Shown: positions 35,836-45,358 of the stretch, piece by piece | Layout of the letters: each line of letters begins with the position of its first letter | Numbering within the stretch: position 1 is the first letter of the stretch | Assembly (NCBI RefSeq): GCF_001424985.1 | Contig: NZ_LMDA01000012.1 | Span: forward strand, 1-64,000 | Length of the DNA stretch: 64,000 bases | DNA from: Rhizobium sp. Root1212 | GTDB taxonomy: Bacteria > Pseudomonadota > Alphaproteobacteria > Rhizobiales > Rhizobiaceae | Direction: 5' to 3' | The notes under the pieces: generated by a model | Databases searched by the model: none | Seen by the model: the letters and a program-made list of their open reading frames with translations, nothing else | What the model was told of the DNA's origin: nothing | Made by a program: the position numbers and the translations under genes

Positions 35836-37022
35836 GTGATCCATGATCCGGCTGCCTATATGACGATACAGAAAACGGGACGCCGGCGGCTTGTCGTTAT
35901 CAGCGATTTTCAGGGCGGAGACGCATTTGCGTCGCGGGTACCCAGTGTCGAACAGCATCGGGCGAAATGGTCGGAACTCCCGCCTGGTAATTCGGGGAAC
36001 GACGGGTATGGTCACGACGATGTGCGGGTGACGGGCAATTACCTCGAGCGCCTGCCGCTTGCCTGCATCAAGGCGGGCATCGTCGACACTGCCGAAATCT
36101 GGACGCATTGGCGAGGCGAATGTCCGCCGGTAGAGGATCTGAAAGATGGGCCGTTTCTGGTGCGGCGGTCCTTCCAGATGAACGGGCCGGATGCGCCCTT
36201 CGCCTCGAACGACATGCTGGCGCATATCCTCACCTCCGGCCCGCCCGATATCCTCTGCGTCTGGGGACTGGGCGTGTCTGAAGACATCCTTGAGGCCTGC
36301 CGTGAAAGCTATAAGATCTACAATCCATCGATGCGCCTGCGCTGCGCATTCCACCCGATGTCAGCCGGCATTTCGACCTCATCCTGACGGGCGCCGAATG
36401 GCAATCGGACGAGGTTCGCCGTCGGCATCCGATGATGAAAACGGCCGTCCTTCCCATAGGACCGGACTTTGCCGCAGACAGCATGTTCTATCCGACGGGC
36501 AGCTCCAAAACCTACGACATCATCTATGTTGCCGCGGCTCAGGCCTATAAGCGCCACGATATCCTCTTCAAAGCCATGGCGCGGTTGCCACGCTCCATCC
36601 GTGCCTTGTGCGTTTTCGGTTACGGCGAGATGAGCGATGTTTTACGCCGGCAAGCTTCCGAGTTGCAGATCGATGTCGATTTCGTCGGTCCGCCGGGCGT
36701 ACCGTTTGAGGAGGTGAACCGGCTGATGAACCTGGCGAGGATCGGGGTCGTCTGCGGCGTGGACGATGGGGCGCCGGCGATCCTGACGGAATATATGCTT
36801 GCCGGCCTGCCGGTCCTTGCAAACAGCGCGTTGTGCTGCGGCCTTCAGTATATTACCCCTCGGACCGGGCGAGCGGCCTCGGATGAAGATTTTCATCACG
36901 CTGTTCTGGATATTCTTGAAAACCTGCCGGCGTATTCACCGCGACAAGCCGTTCTCGATAACTGGACATGGCCGCATTCCGTTGAAAAGCTGCGGGCATT
37001 GATGGCTGCTCCGGTATTTTAG
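35836..37022 (+). pseudogene. glycosyltransferase gene broken by 1-bp frameshift
   Basis: Two reading frames (35836-36387 and a second frame to 37022) together encode a GT4-like glycosyltransferase of about 395 aa. The N-terminal frame ends in out-of-frame sequence after ESYKIYN. The other frame continues with SIDAPALR-type residues, then HFDLILTGAEWQSDEV, YVAAAQAYKRHDILF and GAPAILTEYMLAGLPVLAN, the donor-binding region. Insertion of one T near 36324 would join them as KIYNSIDAPALR. So either the strain carries a 1-bp deletion or the assembly has an error. The GTG at 35836 or the ATG at 35860 may be the start. It opens the glycan cluster in the same orientation as the next three genes. Confidence 0.78.
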
Positions 37023-37040
37023 AATTGTTCCCGGAAAAGC

Positions 37041-37065
37041 GGAACAAAGTATCGCTATCGAGGTT
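37041..37065 (+). promoter_or_regulatory. predicted EcfG general-stress promoter
   Basis: GGAAC-N17-GTT, the consensus of alphaproteobacterial general stress sigma factors, about 30 bp before the glycosyltransferase ATG at 37095. Confidence 0.55.
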
Positions 37066-37094
37066 TGCATCCGTCTCTCAAGTACGGATGTACA

Positions 37095-38327
37095 ATGAAT
37101 CTCTCCAGTCCCATTTCTCAGGCCTCGCATGTCGTGTCATCGCGCAGCGCGCCGATGATTTGTTTTTCTCATCTGCGTTGGGACTTCGTTCTGCAACGTC
37201 CTCAGCACCTGATGGAACGGTTCGCAAAGGAACGAAAGGTTTTCTTCTTCGAGGAATATATCCCGACCGACCACCACCTTGCCTATCTGGAAATCCATGC
37301 TTTCGCGGGCACGACCGTCAAGTCGGTGCGGCCACGTATCCCGCAGGGTTGGAGCGAGGACGAGCGAGAGCGGGCCTTGAGCAAGCTTCTGGACGATCTG
37401 CTCGGGCTCCTCGGTCCAGCACGGCCGATCCTGTGGTTCTACACGCCGATGATGTACGATTTTGCGCGTCATGTGGATGCGTCGGCCGTCATCTATGATT
37501 GCATGGATGAACTGGCAAATTTCAAATTCGCTCCGCCCAATCTGGCGAAAATCGAAGCTGCGCTGATTGCCCGCGCCGATGTGATCTTTACCGGCGGATA
37601 TAGTCTCTACGAGGCCAAGCGCGCGCTTCACAACAATATTCATCCCTTTCCATCCAGCGTTGACGCAGGTCATTTTCGCGCTGCCCGGCGAAATGTCGCC
37701 GAGCCCCTCGACCAGCGCTCCATCAAAGGTCCCAGGCTCGGCTATTACGGCGTCATCGACGAGCGGCTCGATCTTGCGCTGATCGAGGCCGTGGCAAAGG
37801 CAAGGCCCGACCTGTCTTTCGTCTTTGTCGGCCCGGTTGCCAAGATTGCGCCGGATGATCTGCCGAAGGCGCCGAACATTCACTACCTCGGCAAGAAATC
37901 CTATGACGAACTGCCGGCCTATCTTGCCGGATGGGATGCCGCCCTGATGCCGTTTGCGCTCAATGAGGCGACGAAGTTCATCAGCCCGACCAAGACCCCC
38001 GAATACCTGGCATCGGGACGCCCGGTGGTCAGTACGCCAATTACCGACGTAGTGCGCCACTATGGCGATACGAAGGGTGTATTTCTTGCGCGAACTGCGG
38101 CCGACTTTGCCCTGGCCTGCGATGCCGCGCTTGCACTGGCAAGGAAGGATGCCGGTTGGCTGGCCTCGGTGGATGCGATGCTTGCCGGTTCGTCCTGGGA
38201 CAGGACGTTCCAGGCGATGACCGCTCTGGTGGAAGAAGCCCTGACCCGGCGGGTTCTGGACGATCAGCCCCTCAGGCAGAGCTATCGTCGGGGCTTGGGT
38301 GATACCGTCGCCATCGGCGTATCATGA
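37095..38327 (+). CDS. glycosyltransferase family 1/4 protein
   Basis: A 410-aa GT-B glycosyltransferase. The N-terminal ICFSHLRWDFVLQRPQHLM motif and IYDCMDELANF are typical of a proteobacterial GT group often encoded near polysaccharide or galactofuranose genes. The C-terminal donor-binding half carries RLGYYGVIDERLDLALIEA and the E-x7-E-like region SPTKTPEYLASGRPVVST. It is cytoplasmic and peripheral. An EcfG-type promoter lies just upstream, and its stop overlaps the next gene by 4 bp, so the downstream fusion enzymes probably share this stress-inducible transcript. Acceptor and donor are unknown. Confidence 0.85.
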   Translation: MNLSSPISQASHVVSSRSAPMICFSHLRWDFVLQRPQHLMERFAKERKVFFFEEYIPTDHHLAYLEIHAFAGTTVKSVRPRIPQGWSEDERERALSKLLDDLLGLLGPARPILWFYTPMMYDFARHVDASAVIYDCMDELANFKFAPPNLAKIEAALIARADVIFTGGYSLYEAKRALHNNIHPFPSSVDAGHFRAARRNVAEPLDQRSIKGPRLGYYGVIDERLDLALIEAVAKARPDLSFVFVGPVAKIAPDDLPKAPNIHYLGKKSYDELPAYLAGWDAALMPFALNEATKFISPTKTPEYLASGRPVVSTPITDVVRHYGDTKGVFLARTAADFALACDAALALARKDAGWLASVDAMLAGSSWDRTFQAMTALVEEALTRRVLDDQPLRQSYRRGLGDTVAIGVS

Positions 38328-41300
38328 GCGGCGAGCGCCCTCGAATAGTGCTCGCAACCGACAGCATGGAGCCGTCGGGCATGGGCGAGCATATGCTGAC
38401 GCTGGCGCGCGCGCTGCAGTCGGAATTCGATATCATTATTGCTGCGCCGGATGCGTCCGGTCTGCTCCAATGCGCCTCAGGTCACGGGCTGGCGATCAAG
38501 TCGATCGACGAGATGGCGTCGTTCGAACACTGGCTCCGGTCCGGCAGCGTATCGCTGCTCCATGTTCATGCCGGCATTGGCTGGGAAGGCCATGATATCG
38601 CGCGGGCGGGCGTCGCCTGCCGCATCCCTGTCATCCGCACCGAGCATCTTCCCTATCTGCTGACGGATGATGTGCAGAAGGAGCGCTATCGGCAGGAGCG
38701 TGCGCTGTTGGCGCATCACATCGTCGTTTCCGAAGCGTCCCGCTTGAGCTTCGAGAGCAACGGTGTCGCTGCAGACAGCATAACCGTCGTCAGGAACGGA
38801 ATTTTTGCACTGGAGGCAATGGGGGGCGAGAAGGTTCTCGGGTCCGAACTCGGGCTTGCGGGAAAGAAAGTCCTCCTCACGGTCGCCCGGTTTTCCGGAC
38901 AGAAGGATCACGTCTCCCTGATCCGCGCCATGCCGGCAATTATCGCGGCAGATCCATCGGTGGTCCTGCTCCTCGTCGGCCAGGGCGAGGAACAGGACGT
39001 TGTCAGGGCGCTGACCGAGGAGTTGAGTCTCGAGACGCATGTGCAATTCCTCGGCCAGCGGGCCGACGTTGCAGGTCTCATGGCTATCGCCGATCTCTTC
39101 GTCCTGCCGTCGCGCTTCGAGGGGTTGCCGTTGGCGGTGCTCGAAGCCATGTCCCTCGGCCTGCCGGTGGTGGCGACCGGCATCGGCGGCACGATCGAGG
39201 CGCTTGGAGCGGAACATCCGTTTCTTGCAGAGCCGGGAAATCCGTCATCGATAGCCGAGGCCGTCATTCGCGCTCTTGCGGACCCGACGCAGGCGCAAAC
39301 CATTGGTCAGGTCGGCCGGATGCGTTTCCAGAGAGGGTTTTCGGCGCAGCGCATGGCCTCTGAAACCCAGGCCGTCTACGGGCGTTTTCTTTCGCAGGAC
39401 GCTACACAACAAGGACAATGTTCCATGCACAAGACGCGTATCGGCTTCATCGGGGCCGGCGGCATTGCCCACCGCCACCTCGATATTCTGGCCGGCTTCG
39501 ATGACGTTTCCCTCGTGGCGTTTGCCGACCCGGATTTCGGTAGGGCGGAGCAGGCGGCATCCCGGTTCGGCGCGAAGGCCTTCGCCAATCACGGCGCCAT
39601 GCTGGAGATGGAGGCGCTGGATGCGGTCTATATCTGCATCCCGCCCTTTGCCCACGGGGATGCCGAGAGGGATCTGATCGCCCGGCGCATTCCGTTCTTC
39701 GTCGAAAAGCCGATAACGCTCGACATCGAGCTGGCGGAAGAGCTGTCGGCCGCGATCGACGCCGCCGGACTGATCACGGCTGTCGGTTATCACTGGCGTT
39801 ATCTCGATACGGTGGACGAGGCCCGGCAGCTTCTTGCAGAAAATCCGGCGCAATTACTTTCGGGCTATTGGCTCGACCAGACGCCGCCCCCGCAATGGTG
39901 GTGGAAGAGAGATCGTTCCGGCGGACAGATGGTCGAGCAGGCTACCCATATTATCGATCTCGCCCGCTTTCTCGTCGGCGAAGTCACGGATGTTTACGGG
40001 CGTGCCGGTTTCAAGGATCGAGAGGAATTTCCGGGTCTCGACGTGCCGGCCGTCACGACGGCTAACCTCACGTTTCAATCCGGGGTTATCGCCAATATCT
40101 CATCGACCTGTCTTCTCGGCTGGAACCATAAGGTCGGGCTGAACATCTTCGCCGATCGGCTTGCGATCGAACTGACCGATCATGACATCATGGTCGACGT
40201 GGGGGCCGGCCGGCCCGTGCGGCAGGCGGAGGGCGACCCCGTCTGGCGGGAAGACCGGGCTTTTGTCGACGCCGTCCGCGGCGGAGACAATCATATTCGC
40301 TGCGCCTATGCCGATGCGCTGGCGACACACCGGCTTGCGCTTGCCGTTGCCGCTTCCGCCCGCAGCGGCAAGCCCATCCGCTTCGACCCGCCCGCGATCG
40401 ATCGCAACCCGATGGCCCCGCTGCGGCATCAACCTCGGATCGAGCGACCGAGGGAATTGCCGCCCGGCCATCGCGTCATACGCTCTCTCGGGATCGAGGC
40501 GCCGGGACGGGCATACTTCCTTGAGTACGAGGAAGGCCCGCCGGCCGACGGCCATGTCCGTCTGGAAACGCTCTATACCGGCTTTTCCGCGGGCACCGAG
40601 CTGACGTTCATCAAAAACACCAATCCCTATTTCCATTCCCGGTTCGATGGTGGGCGCGGTGTGTTCATCGAAAACGAGCCTGACCTTCGCTACCCGGTGC
40701 CATTCCTAGGCTACATGGAAGTGGCGCGTGTGGTGGAATCGCGGACTTCCGGCTTTGCGAACGGGGAAGTCGTCGCCACGACCTATGCGCATAAAAGCGG
40801 CCATACAGCAGATCCTTTCCACGACGTGCTGGTGCCGGTGCCGGCTGACGTCGATCCCATCCTCGGCGTTTTCGTCGCGCAGATGGGGCCGATCGCGGCC
40901 AACGGTATCCTGCATGCCGACGCGGATGCTTTCGGGGTGAACGTGCCCTGTCTCGGTGCCGGTATTGCGGGGCGTCAAGTCGTGGTGCTCGGCGCCGGCA
41001 CAGTCGGGCTGATGACCGCACTTTTTGCGCGGGATCTCGGGGCGTCCAGCGTCATCGTCGCCGACCCTTCGGAATTTCGCCGGAGCAAGGCCGAGGCCAT
41101 GGGGCTGACGGCGATGACCGAGGACGACGCCTGGCAGCATGCCAAGTCCCGATTTCACAACGGCGGCGGCGATCGCGGTGCCGATGTCGTGTTTCAGACA
41201 CGGGCGCATGCCCGAAGCCTGCACCTGGCGCTGAAAGCGTTGCGGCCTCAGGGCACCGTCATCGATCTTGCCTTCTATCAGGGCGGTGCCGAGGCTTTGC

Positions 41301-41560
41301 GGCTGGGGGAGGAGTTTCATCACAACGGCCTCAACATCCGCTGCGCCCAGATCAACCGCGTGCCGCGCGGATTGGCGCCTTTGTGGGACAGGCGGCGGCT
41401 TGCCGGGGAAACCCTCAAGCTGATGAAAAGCCAGGGTGCGCTCATATCCGAACATATGATCACGCATGTCGTCCCCTTCGAGGACGGGCCGCGCTTCCTT
41501 GCCGATCTCGTGGAGAACCGGCCGGAATTCCTGCAGATCGTTTTCAAGGTCAACGAATGA
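38324..41560 (+). CDS. triple fusion: glycosyltransferase, Gfo/Idh/MocA oxidoreductase, zinc-less MDR
   Basis: A 1078-aa protein with three enzymes in one chain. Residues 1 to about 360 are a GT4 glycosyltransferase (DSMEPSGMGEHMLTLARAL; E-x7-E in RFEGLPLAVLEAMSLGLPVV). From 368 a Gfo/Idh/MocA dehydrogenase begins (RIGFIGAGGIAHRHLDIL; FFVEKPITLD; GYHWRYLDT). From about 715 a medium-chain dehydrogenase follows (VVVLGAGTVGLMTALFARDLG), with GFSAGTEL in place of the zinc-binding GxCGTD, so it is probably zinc-independent. Related two-domain oxidoreductases occur in capsule clusters; the added GT is unusual. The Met at 368 has AAGGACA upstream, so separate translation is possible. It likely makes and transfers a modified sugar. 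Confidence 0.88.
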   Translation: MSGERPRIVLATDSMEPSGMGEHMLTLARALQSEFDIIIAAPDASGLLQCASGHGLAIKSIDEMASFEHWLRSGSVSLLHVHAGIGWEGHDIARAGVACRIPVIRTEHLPYLLTDDVQKERYRQERALLAHHIVVSEASRLSFESNGVAADSITVVRNGIFALEAMGGEKVLGSELGLAGKKVLLTVARFSGQKDHVSLIRAMPAIIAADPSVVLLLVGQGEEQDVVRALTEELSLETHVQFLGQRADVAGLMAIADLFVLPSRFEGLPLAVLEAMSLGLPVVATGIGGTIEALGAEHPFLAEPGNPSSIAEAVIRALADPTQAQTIGQVGRMRFQRGFSAQRMASETQAVYGRFLSQDATQQGQCSMHKTRIGFIGAGGIAHRHLDILAGFDDVSLVAFADPDFGRAEQAASRFGAKAFANHGAMLEMEALDAVYICIPPFAHGDAERDLIARRIPFFVEKPITLDIELAEELSAAIDAAGLITAVGYHWRYLDTVDEARQLLAENPAQLLSGYWLDQTPPPQWWWKRDRSGGQMVEQATHIIDLARFLVGEVTDVYGRAGFKDREEFPGLDVPAVTTANLTFQSGVIANISSTCLLGWNHKVGLNIFADRLAIELTDHDIMVDVGAGRPVRQAEGDPVWREDRAFVDAVRGGDNHIRCAYADALATHRLALAVAASARSGKPIRFDPPAIDRNPMAPLRHQPRIERPRELPPGHRVIRSLGIEAPGRAYFLEYEEGPPADGHVRLETLYTGFSAGTELTFIKNTNPYFHSRFDGGRGVFIENEPDLRYPVPFLGYMEVARVVESRTSGFANGEVVATTYAHKSGHTADPFHDVLVPVPADVDPILGVFVAQMGPIAANGILHADADAFGVNVPCLGAGIAGRQVVVLGAGTVGLMTALFARDLGASSVIVADPSEFRRSKAEAMGLTAMTEDDAWQHAKSRFHNGGGDRGADVVFQTRAHARSLHLALKALRPQGTVIDLAFYQGGAEALRLGEEFHHNGLNIRCAQINRVPRGLAPLWDRRRLAGETLKLMKSQGALISEHMITHVVPFEDGPRFLADLVENRPEFLQIVFKVNE

Positions 41561-43794
41561 TACCGTCCGATCCGCCGACCCGCATCCTGTTCGTTTTCGC
41601 CTGGCTGGTAGTCGGAGGGGAGGAGACCGAGGTGCGGCTTCTCGCCCGCAATCTCGATCGTCTGCGCTACCGCATCGATGTCGTCGCCTGTTTCCACAAG
41701 CCCGGCATGCCCGCCCAGACCCATGAGCAATTGACGGCTTTGGGTGTCGATGTCGATACGACGCCCTACGGGCTGTCGTTCGAGGACACCGTTTCCTATC
41801 TGGCCAACAAGATCGCGGGCTATGACGTCGTGGTTTCCTGCCAGAATGTGGCCGACATCTATCCGGCACTGGAACGCCTTCACCTTCGCCCGCCGCTCAT
41901 CGAGCATGGCGGGCTGGTTTCGGAAGCCCTGGCGGGGCCGAAGCACTTCACCAATCGCTATGTCGGTGTTTGTCGGTCCATTCGCGACGCGGCCGCTTCG
42001 CATATGCCCGGCCGTGAAAAGGATGCTCTCGAAATACCCTCGATGGTCGATCTTTCGGAGTTCGATCCCGGTTCGCGCGGTAAAATGCGGGCATCGCTGG
42101 GTGTGGACGAAAATGCCGTTCTCATCGGGTGGGTCGGACGGCTCGATCCGAAGAAAAATGTCGAGGATTTTATCGAGGCGGCGGCGCTGTTGCATGAGGA
42201 TGATAAGTCCGCGCGCTTTGTAATCGTCGGCGGCCCCGATGCCTTCATGCCGGATTATGCCCTCCGGTTGCGGGCGCTCGCCCTGTCGCGGGGGCTGGAG
42301 GACGCGCTGGCGTTTCTGGGAGACCGCAAGGATATTCCAGCGCTGCTGTCTGCCTTCGATGTCTTTGCCTGGCTGTCGAAGGGCGAGGGCATGCCGCATG
42401 TGATCGCCGAGGCGGGGGCGGCTGGCCTGCCCGTCATCGCCACGCCTGATAATGGCGCTCTGCAGCAGATAGAGGATGGGGTCTCCGGTCTGTTCGTGCC
42501 CTTTGGCGATCCGGTCGCCGTCGCTTCGGCCATGAAGACCCTTGTCGTGTCCGCCGCGCTGCGCAGGACGTTGGGACAGGCGCTGCGGCGCAAGATCGAA
42601 ACGCATTACAGCGCGTCTGCCGTCACGCCGCAATGGCAACGGCTGATCCAAGAGGTGGTGCGCGAGCGGACGAAGGCGGGACGCACCGGGCTGTTCAAGT
42701 CCTTCCTTCAGGGCGGGTTCGAGTGTTCCACGCACCGCCTGCGCAGACGCGAGGGCGAGACGAGCGGCCGACGGCTGGATGTGATCGCCGCCACCGGCCA
42801 TGATGTTCATGCCGCAGACGACTATCGGCAACTCGCCCGACATTCGATCAGGACCGTGCGTGACGGCCTGCGCTGGCATCTGGTCGAAGCTGTGCCCGGA
42901 ACATATGACTGGTCGAGCTTCCTGCCCATGCTGCGTGCGGCGAAAGAGACCGGAACGCAGGTTATCTGGGATCTCTTGCATTACGGCTGGCCGGATGTCG
43001 TCGACATCTGGTCGCCGGACTTCGTGAACCGTTTTGCCCGCTTTGCCGGTGCCACGGCTAAGGTCGTGCGCGCCGAAAGCGACGAGGTTCCCTTCTACGC
43101 ACCCGTGAACGAAATCTCGTTCTTCTCATGGGGTGGTGGAGATGCGGGCTATCTCAATCCCTTCGCCCATGGGCGCGGTTTCGAATTGAAGGTGCAACTG
43201 GCGCGGGCGTCGATCGCTGCCATGGATGCCGTCCTTGCCGTCGATGCAAGGGCTCGCTTCGTCCACTGCGACCCCGTCATCAATGTGGTCTGGGAGCCGT
43301 CTCGTCCGTGGGAGCGGCTGGCGGCCGAAGGCCACCGTCAATCCCAGTTCCAGGGGTGGGATTTGCTGGCCGGGCGGATGTGGCCGCAGATCGGCGGCAC
43401 TGAAAAGTATCTCGATATCATCGGCGTGAACTACTACCACAACAACCAGTGGATACATGGCGGCCCGCCGATCGATATGGATCATCCGCTTTACAAGCCG
43501 CTGAGGACGATCCTGATCGAGACCTACGCCCGCTATGGCAAGCCGATGTTCATAGCGGAAACCGGCATTGAGGGGGACCGGCGCGCAGGCTGGATCGAAT
43601 ATGTCGACGCCGAGGTCCGGGCCGCCGTGAACGCCGGCGTTCCCATCGAGGGTATCTGCCTCTATCCTATCGTCAACCATCCGGGTTGGGACGATGACCG
43701 GGCTTGCGAGAACGGCCTGTTGTCGGCGCGGATATCCAATGGCGAGCGGTGCGAATACGAACCTCTGAGCCGTGCGATACGCCGTATCCGCTGA
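41557..43794 (+). CDS. glycosyltransferase-glycoside hydrolase (clan GH-A) fusion
   Basis: A 745-aa fusion. Residues 1 to about 385 form a GT4 glycosyltransferase (VVGGEETEVRLLARNLDRL; donor site KGEGMPHVIAEAGAAGLPVI). Residues about 390-745 form a TIM-barrel of beta-glucosidase type: the predicted acid/base Glu is in FYAPVNEISFF and the nucleophile Glu in MFIAETGIEG, with DIIGVNYYHNNQW between them. The GH half may hydrolyse or transglycosylate the glycan made by the GT, or act as a non-canonical synthase. The ATG overlaps the stop of the triple fusion. No signal peptide is seen, so both domains are cytoplasmic. A perfect hairpin follows the gene. Confidence 0.85.
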   Translation: MIPSDPPTRILFVFAWLVVGGEETEVRLLARNLDRLRYRIDVVACFHKPGMPAQTHEQLTALGVDVDTTPYGLSFEDTVSYLANKIAGYDVVVSCQNVADIYPALERLHLRPPLIEHGGLVSEALAGPKHFTNRYVGVCRSIRDAAASHMPGREKDALEIPSMVDLSEFDPGSRGKMRASLGVDENAVLIGWVGRLDPKKNVEDFIEAAALLHEDDKSARFVIVGGPDAFMPDYALRLRALALSRGLEDALAFLGDRKDIPALLSAFDVFAWLSKGEGMPHVIAEAGAAGLPVIATPDNGALQQIEDGVSGLFVPFGDPVAVASAMKTLVVSAALRRTLGQALRRKIETHYSASAVTPQWQRLIQEVVRERTKAGRTGLFKSFLQGGFECSTHRLRRREGETSGRRLDVIAATGHDVHAADDYRQLARHSIRTVRDGLRWHLVEAVPGTYDWSSFLPMLRAAKETGTQVIWDLLHYGWPDVVDIWSPDFVNRFARFAGATAKVVRAESDEVPFYAPVNEISFFSWGGGDAGYLNPFAHGRGFELKVQLARASIAAMDAVLAVDARARFVHCDPVINVVWEPSRPWERLAAEGHRQSQFQGWDLLAGRMWPQIGGTEKYLDIIGVNYYHNNQWIHGGPPIDMDHPLYKPLRTILIETYARYGKPMFIAETGIEGDRRAGWIEYVDAEVRAAVNAGVPIEGICLYPIVNHPGWDDDRACENGLLSARISNGERCEYEPLSRAIRRIR

Positions 43795-43810
43795 CATCAT
43801 GCACGTCTTG

Positions 43811-43837
43811 TACGGGCGGGATTTAAAGCCGCCCGTA
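43811..43837. terminator. hairpin between convergent genes
   Basis: TACGGGCGG and CCGCCCGTA form a perfect 9-bp stem around a 9-nt loop. It lies between the end of the glycan cluster and the convergent stress gene and could stop transcription in either direction, though no T-run is present. Confidence 0.6.
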
Positions 43838-43846
43838 TCGCTCTCA

Positions 43847-44317
<471 letters not shown>

Positions 44318-44331
44318 CTAATGTTGTAAAT

Positions 44332-44351
44332 CCGCGGCGCGTTTGCCGCGG
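44332..44351 (-). terminator. intercistronic hairpin
   Basis: CCGCGGC and GCCGCGG pair perfectly around a 6-nt loop between the DUF892 gene and the 153-aa stress gene. It may attenuate transcription or protect the upstream mRNA. Confidence 0.45.
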
Positions 44352-44368
44352 ACCTATTGACGGCGAGG

Positions 44369-44863
44369 TCAGGCATCGGCCTTCTGGTTGACCACCGATG
44401 TTGCGATGGCGGTCAGGGCGAGATCGGTCGCCTGTTCTTCATCCAGCGTCGTCTGCAGGAGGCCGGCCGCATCGTTGAGACCAAGCTCCAGCGCCCAGGT
44501 TCTCAAGGTGCCGTAACGGGACATTTCATAGTGTTCGACGGCCTGGGCCGCGGCGAGCAGTCCCGCGTCGAGGGCAGGGGAGCCTTCATAGTCTTCCATG
44601 ATCTCGGCGCCCTCGTCGGTAATGCCGAGGATGGCATCGCAGGTCTTGGCTTCGGGCTCCTCACCGATGATCTCGAACACCTGTTCGAGACGGTCGATGT
44701 GAACCCTGGTTTCCGCCAGATGTTTGGTAAAAGCGTCCTTGAGCTGGATGCTCGTGGCTGCCTCTTCCATCTCCGGGAGGGTTTCAACGATCTTCTGTTC
44801 GGCGAAATAGACATCTTTCAACGTATCGAGGAACAGGTCTTCAAGCTTCATGACGTCGGCCAT
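44369..44863 (-). CDS. YciE/YciF ferritin-like DUF892 protein
   Basis: A 164-aa four-helix ferritin-like protein of the DUF892 family. [26 protein letters not shown] opens helix 1 and AVEHYEMSRYGTLRTWA lies in helix 4; conserved Glu and His residues suggest a di-iron site. YciE/F proteins are general-stress markers. A second copy, with about the same layout, lies at 51964. The ATG at 44863 was chosen because homologues begin about ten residues before DLFLDTLKD. Confidence 0.87.
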   Translation of the reverse strand: MADVMKLEDLFLDTLKDVYFAEQKIVETLPEMEEAATSIQLKDAFTKHLAETRVHIDRLEQVFEIIGEEPEAKTCDAILGITDEGAEIMEDYEGSPALDAGLLAAAQAVEHYEMSRYGTLRTWALELGLNDAAGLLQTTLDEEQATDLALTAIATSVVNQKADA

Positions 44864-44917
44864 TTTCGTATCCGTTCTTTGGTTGGAGAAATCGCCGGCG
44901 GGATGCCGGCGACGCAT

Positions 44918-45142
44918 TCAGGAAACACATCGATCCGATGCGTCGACGAGCGCGGCACGCCTGGTGCCGCTGACACCGCCGAACCAGGCTGCGACTGCGC
45001 CGAGGACCAGTGCGATGAAGCCGAGGACGGCGCCGGTTGAAATGGCTGCCGTAGTCGCCTGGGCTCGCGCTATCGCTTCCGCAGCCCTCGTGCGGGCGTT
45101 GTCGGCGGTCGCTTCGTCACCTGTGACGCCGGGAGCTGTCAT
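44918..45142 (-). CDS. small membrane protein of stress operon
   Basis: A 74-aa protein with an acidic, Ala-rich N-terminus (DNARTRAAEAIARAQATTAA) and one membrane helix (VLGFIALVLGAVAAWFGG). The function is unknown. It has a good AAAGGAACTCC ribosome site and an EcfG-type promoter about 40 bp upstream, and it is followed after 54 bp by the DUF892 gene. Confidence 0.65.
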   Translation of the reverse strand: MTAPGVTGDEATADNARTRAAEAIARAQATTAAISTGAVLGFIALVLGAVAAWFGGVSGTRRAALVDASDRCVS

Positions 45143-45183
45143 AGTGGAGTTCCTTTAGATTTCACGCGCTGGTGATGTCTTTG

Positions 45184-45208
45184 AACTAGCCCGGACTACG
45201 TTTGTTCC
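45184..45208 (-). promoter_or_regulatory. predicted EcfG general-stress promoter
   Basis: GGAAC-N17-GTT on the minus strand, about 42 bp before the 74-aa membrane protein gene. A second element points the other way at 45307. Confidence 0.65.
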
Positions 45209-45306
45209 GCGCCCGCCGGTCTTCTTTCCTTAGACGAAAACAGGACACCGAAAACCGGGTGCGCACGACCCCTCTCCTGTCGCGCAAGCGGCCGATGGCG
45301 ATCATT

Positions 45307-45331
45307 GGAACCAGAGGCGTTCCAAGGGGTT
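45307..45331 (+). promoter_or_regulatory. predicted EcfG general-stress promoter
   Basis: GGAAC-N17-GTT, 28 bp before the ATG at 45359, divergent from the element at 45184-45208. Confidence 0.65.
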
Positions 45332-45358
45332 AACCCTGCTCACAAAGGAGAAAGCCGC

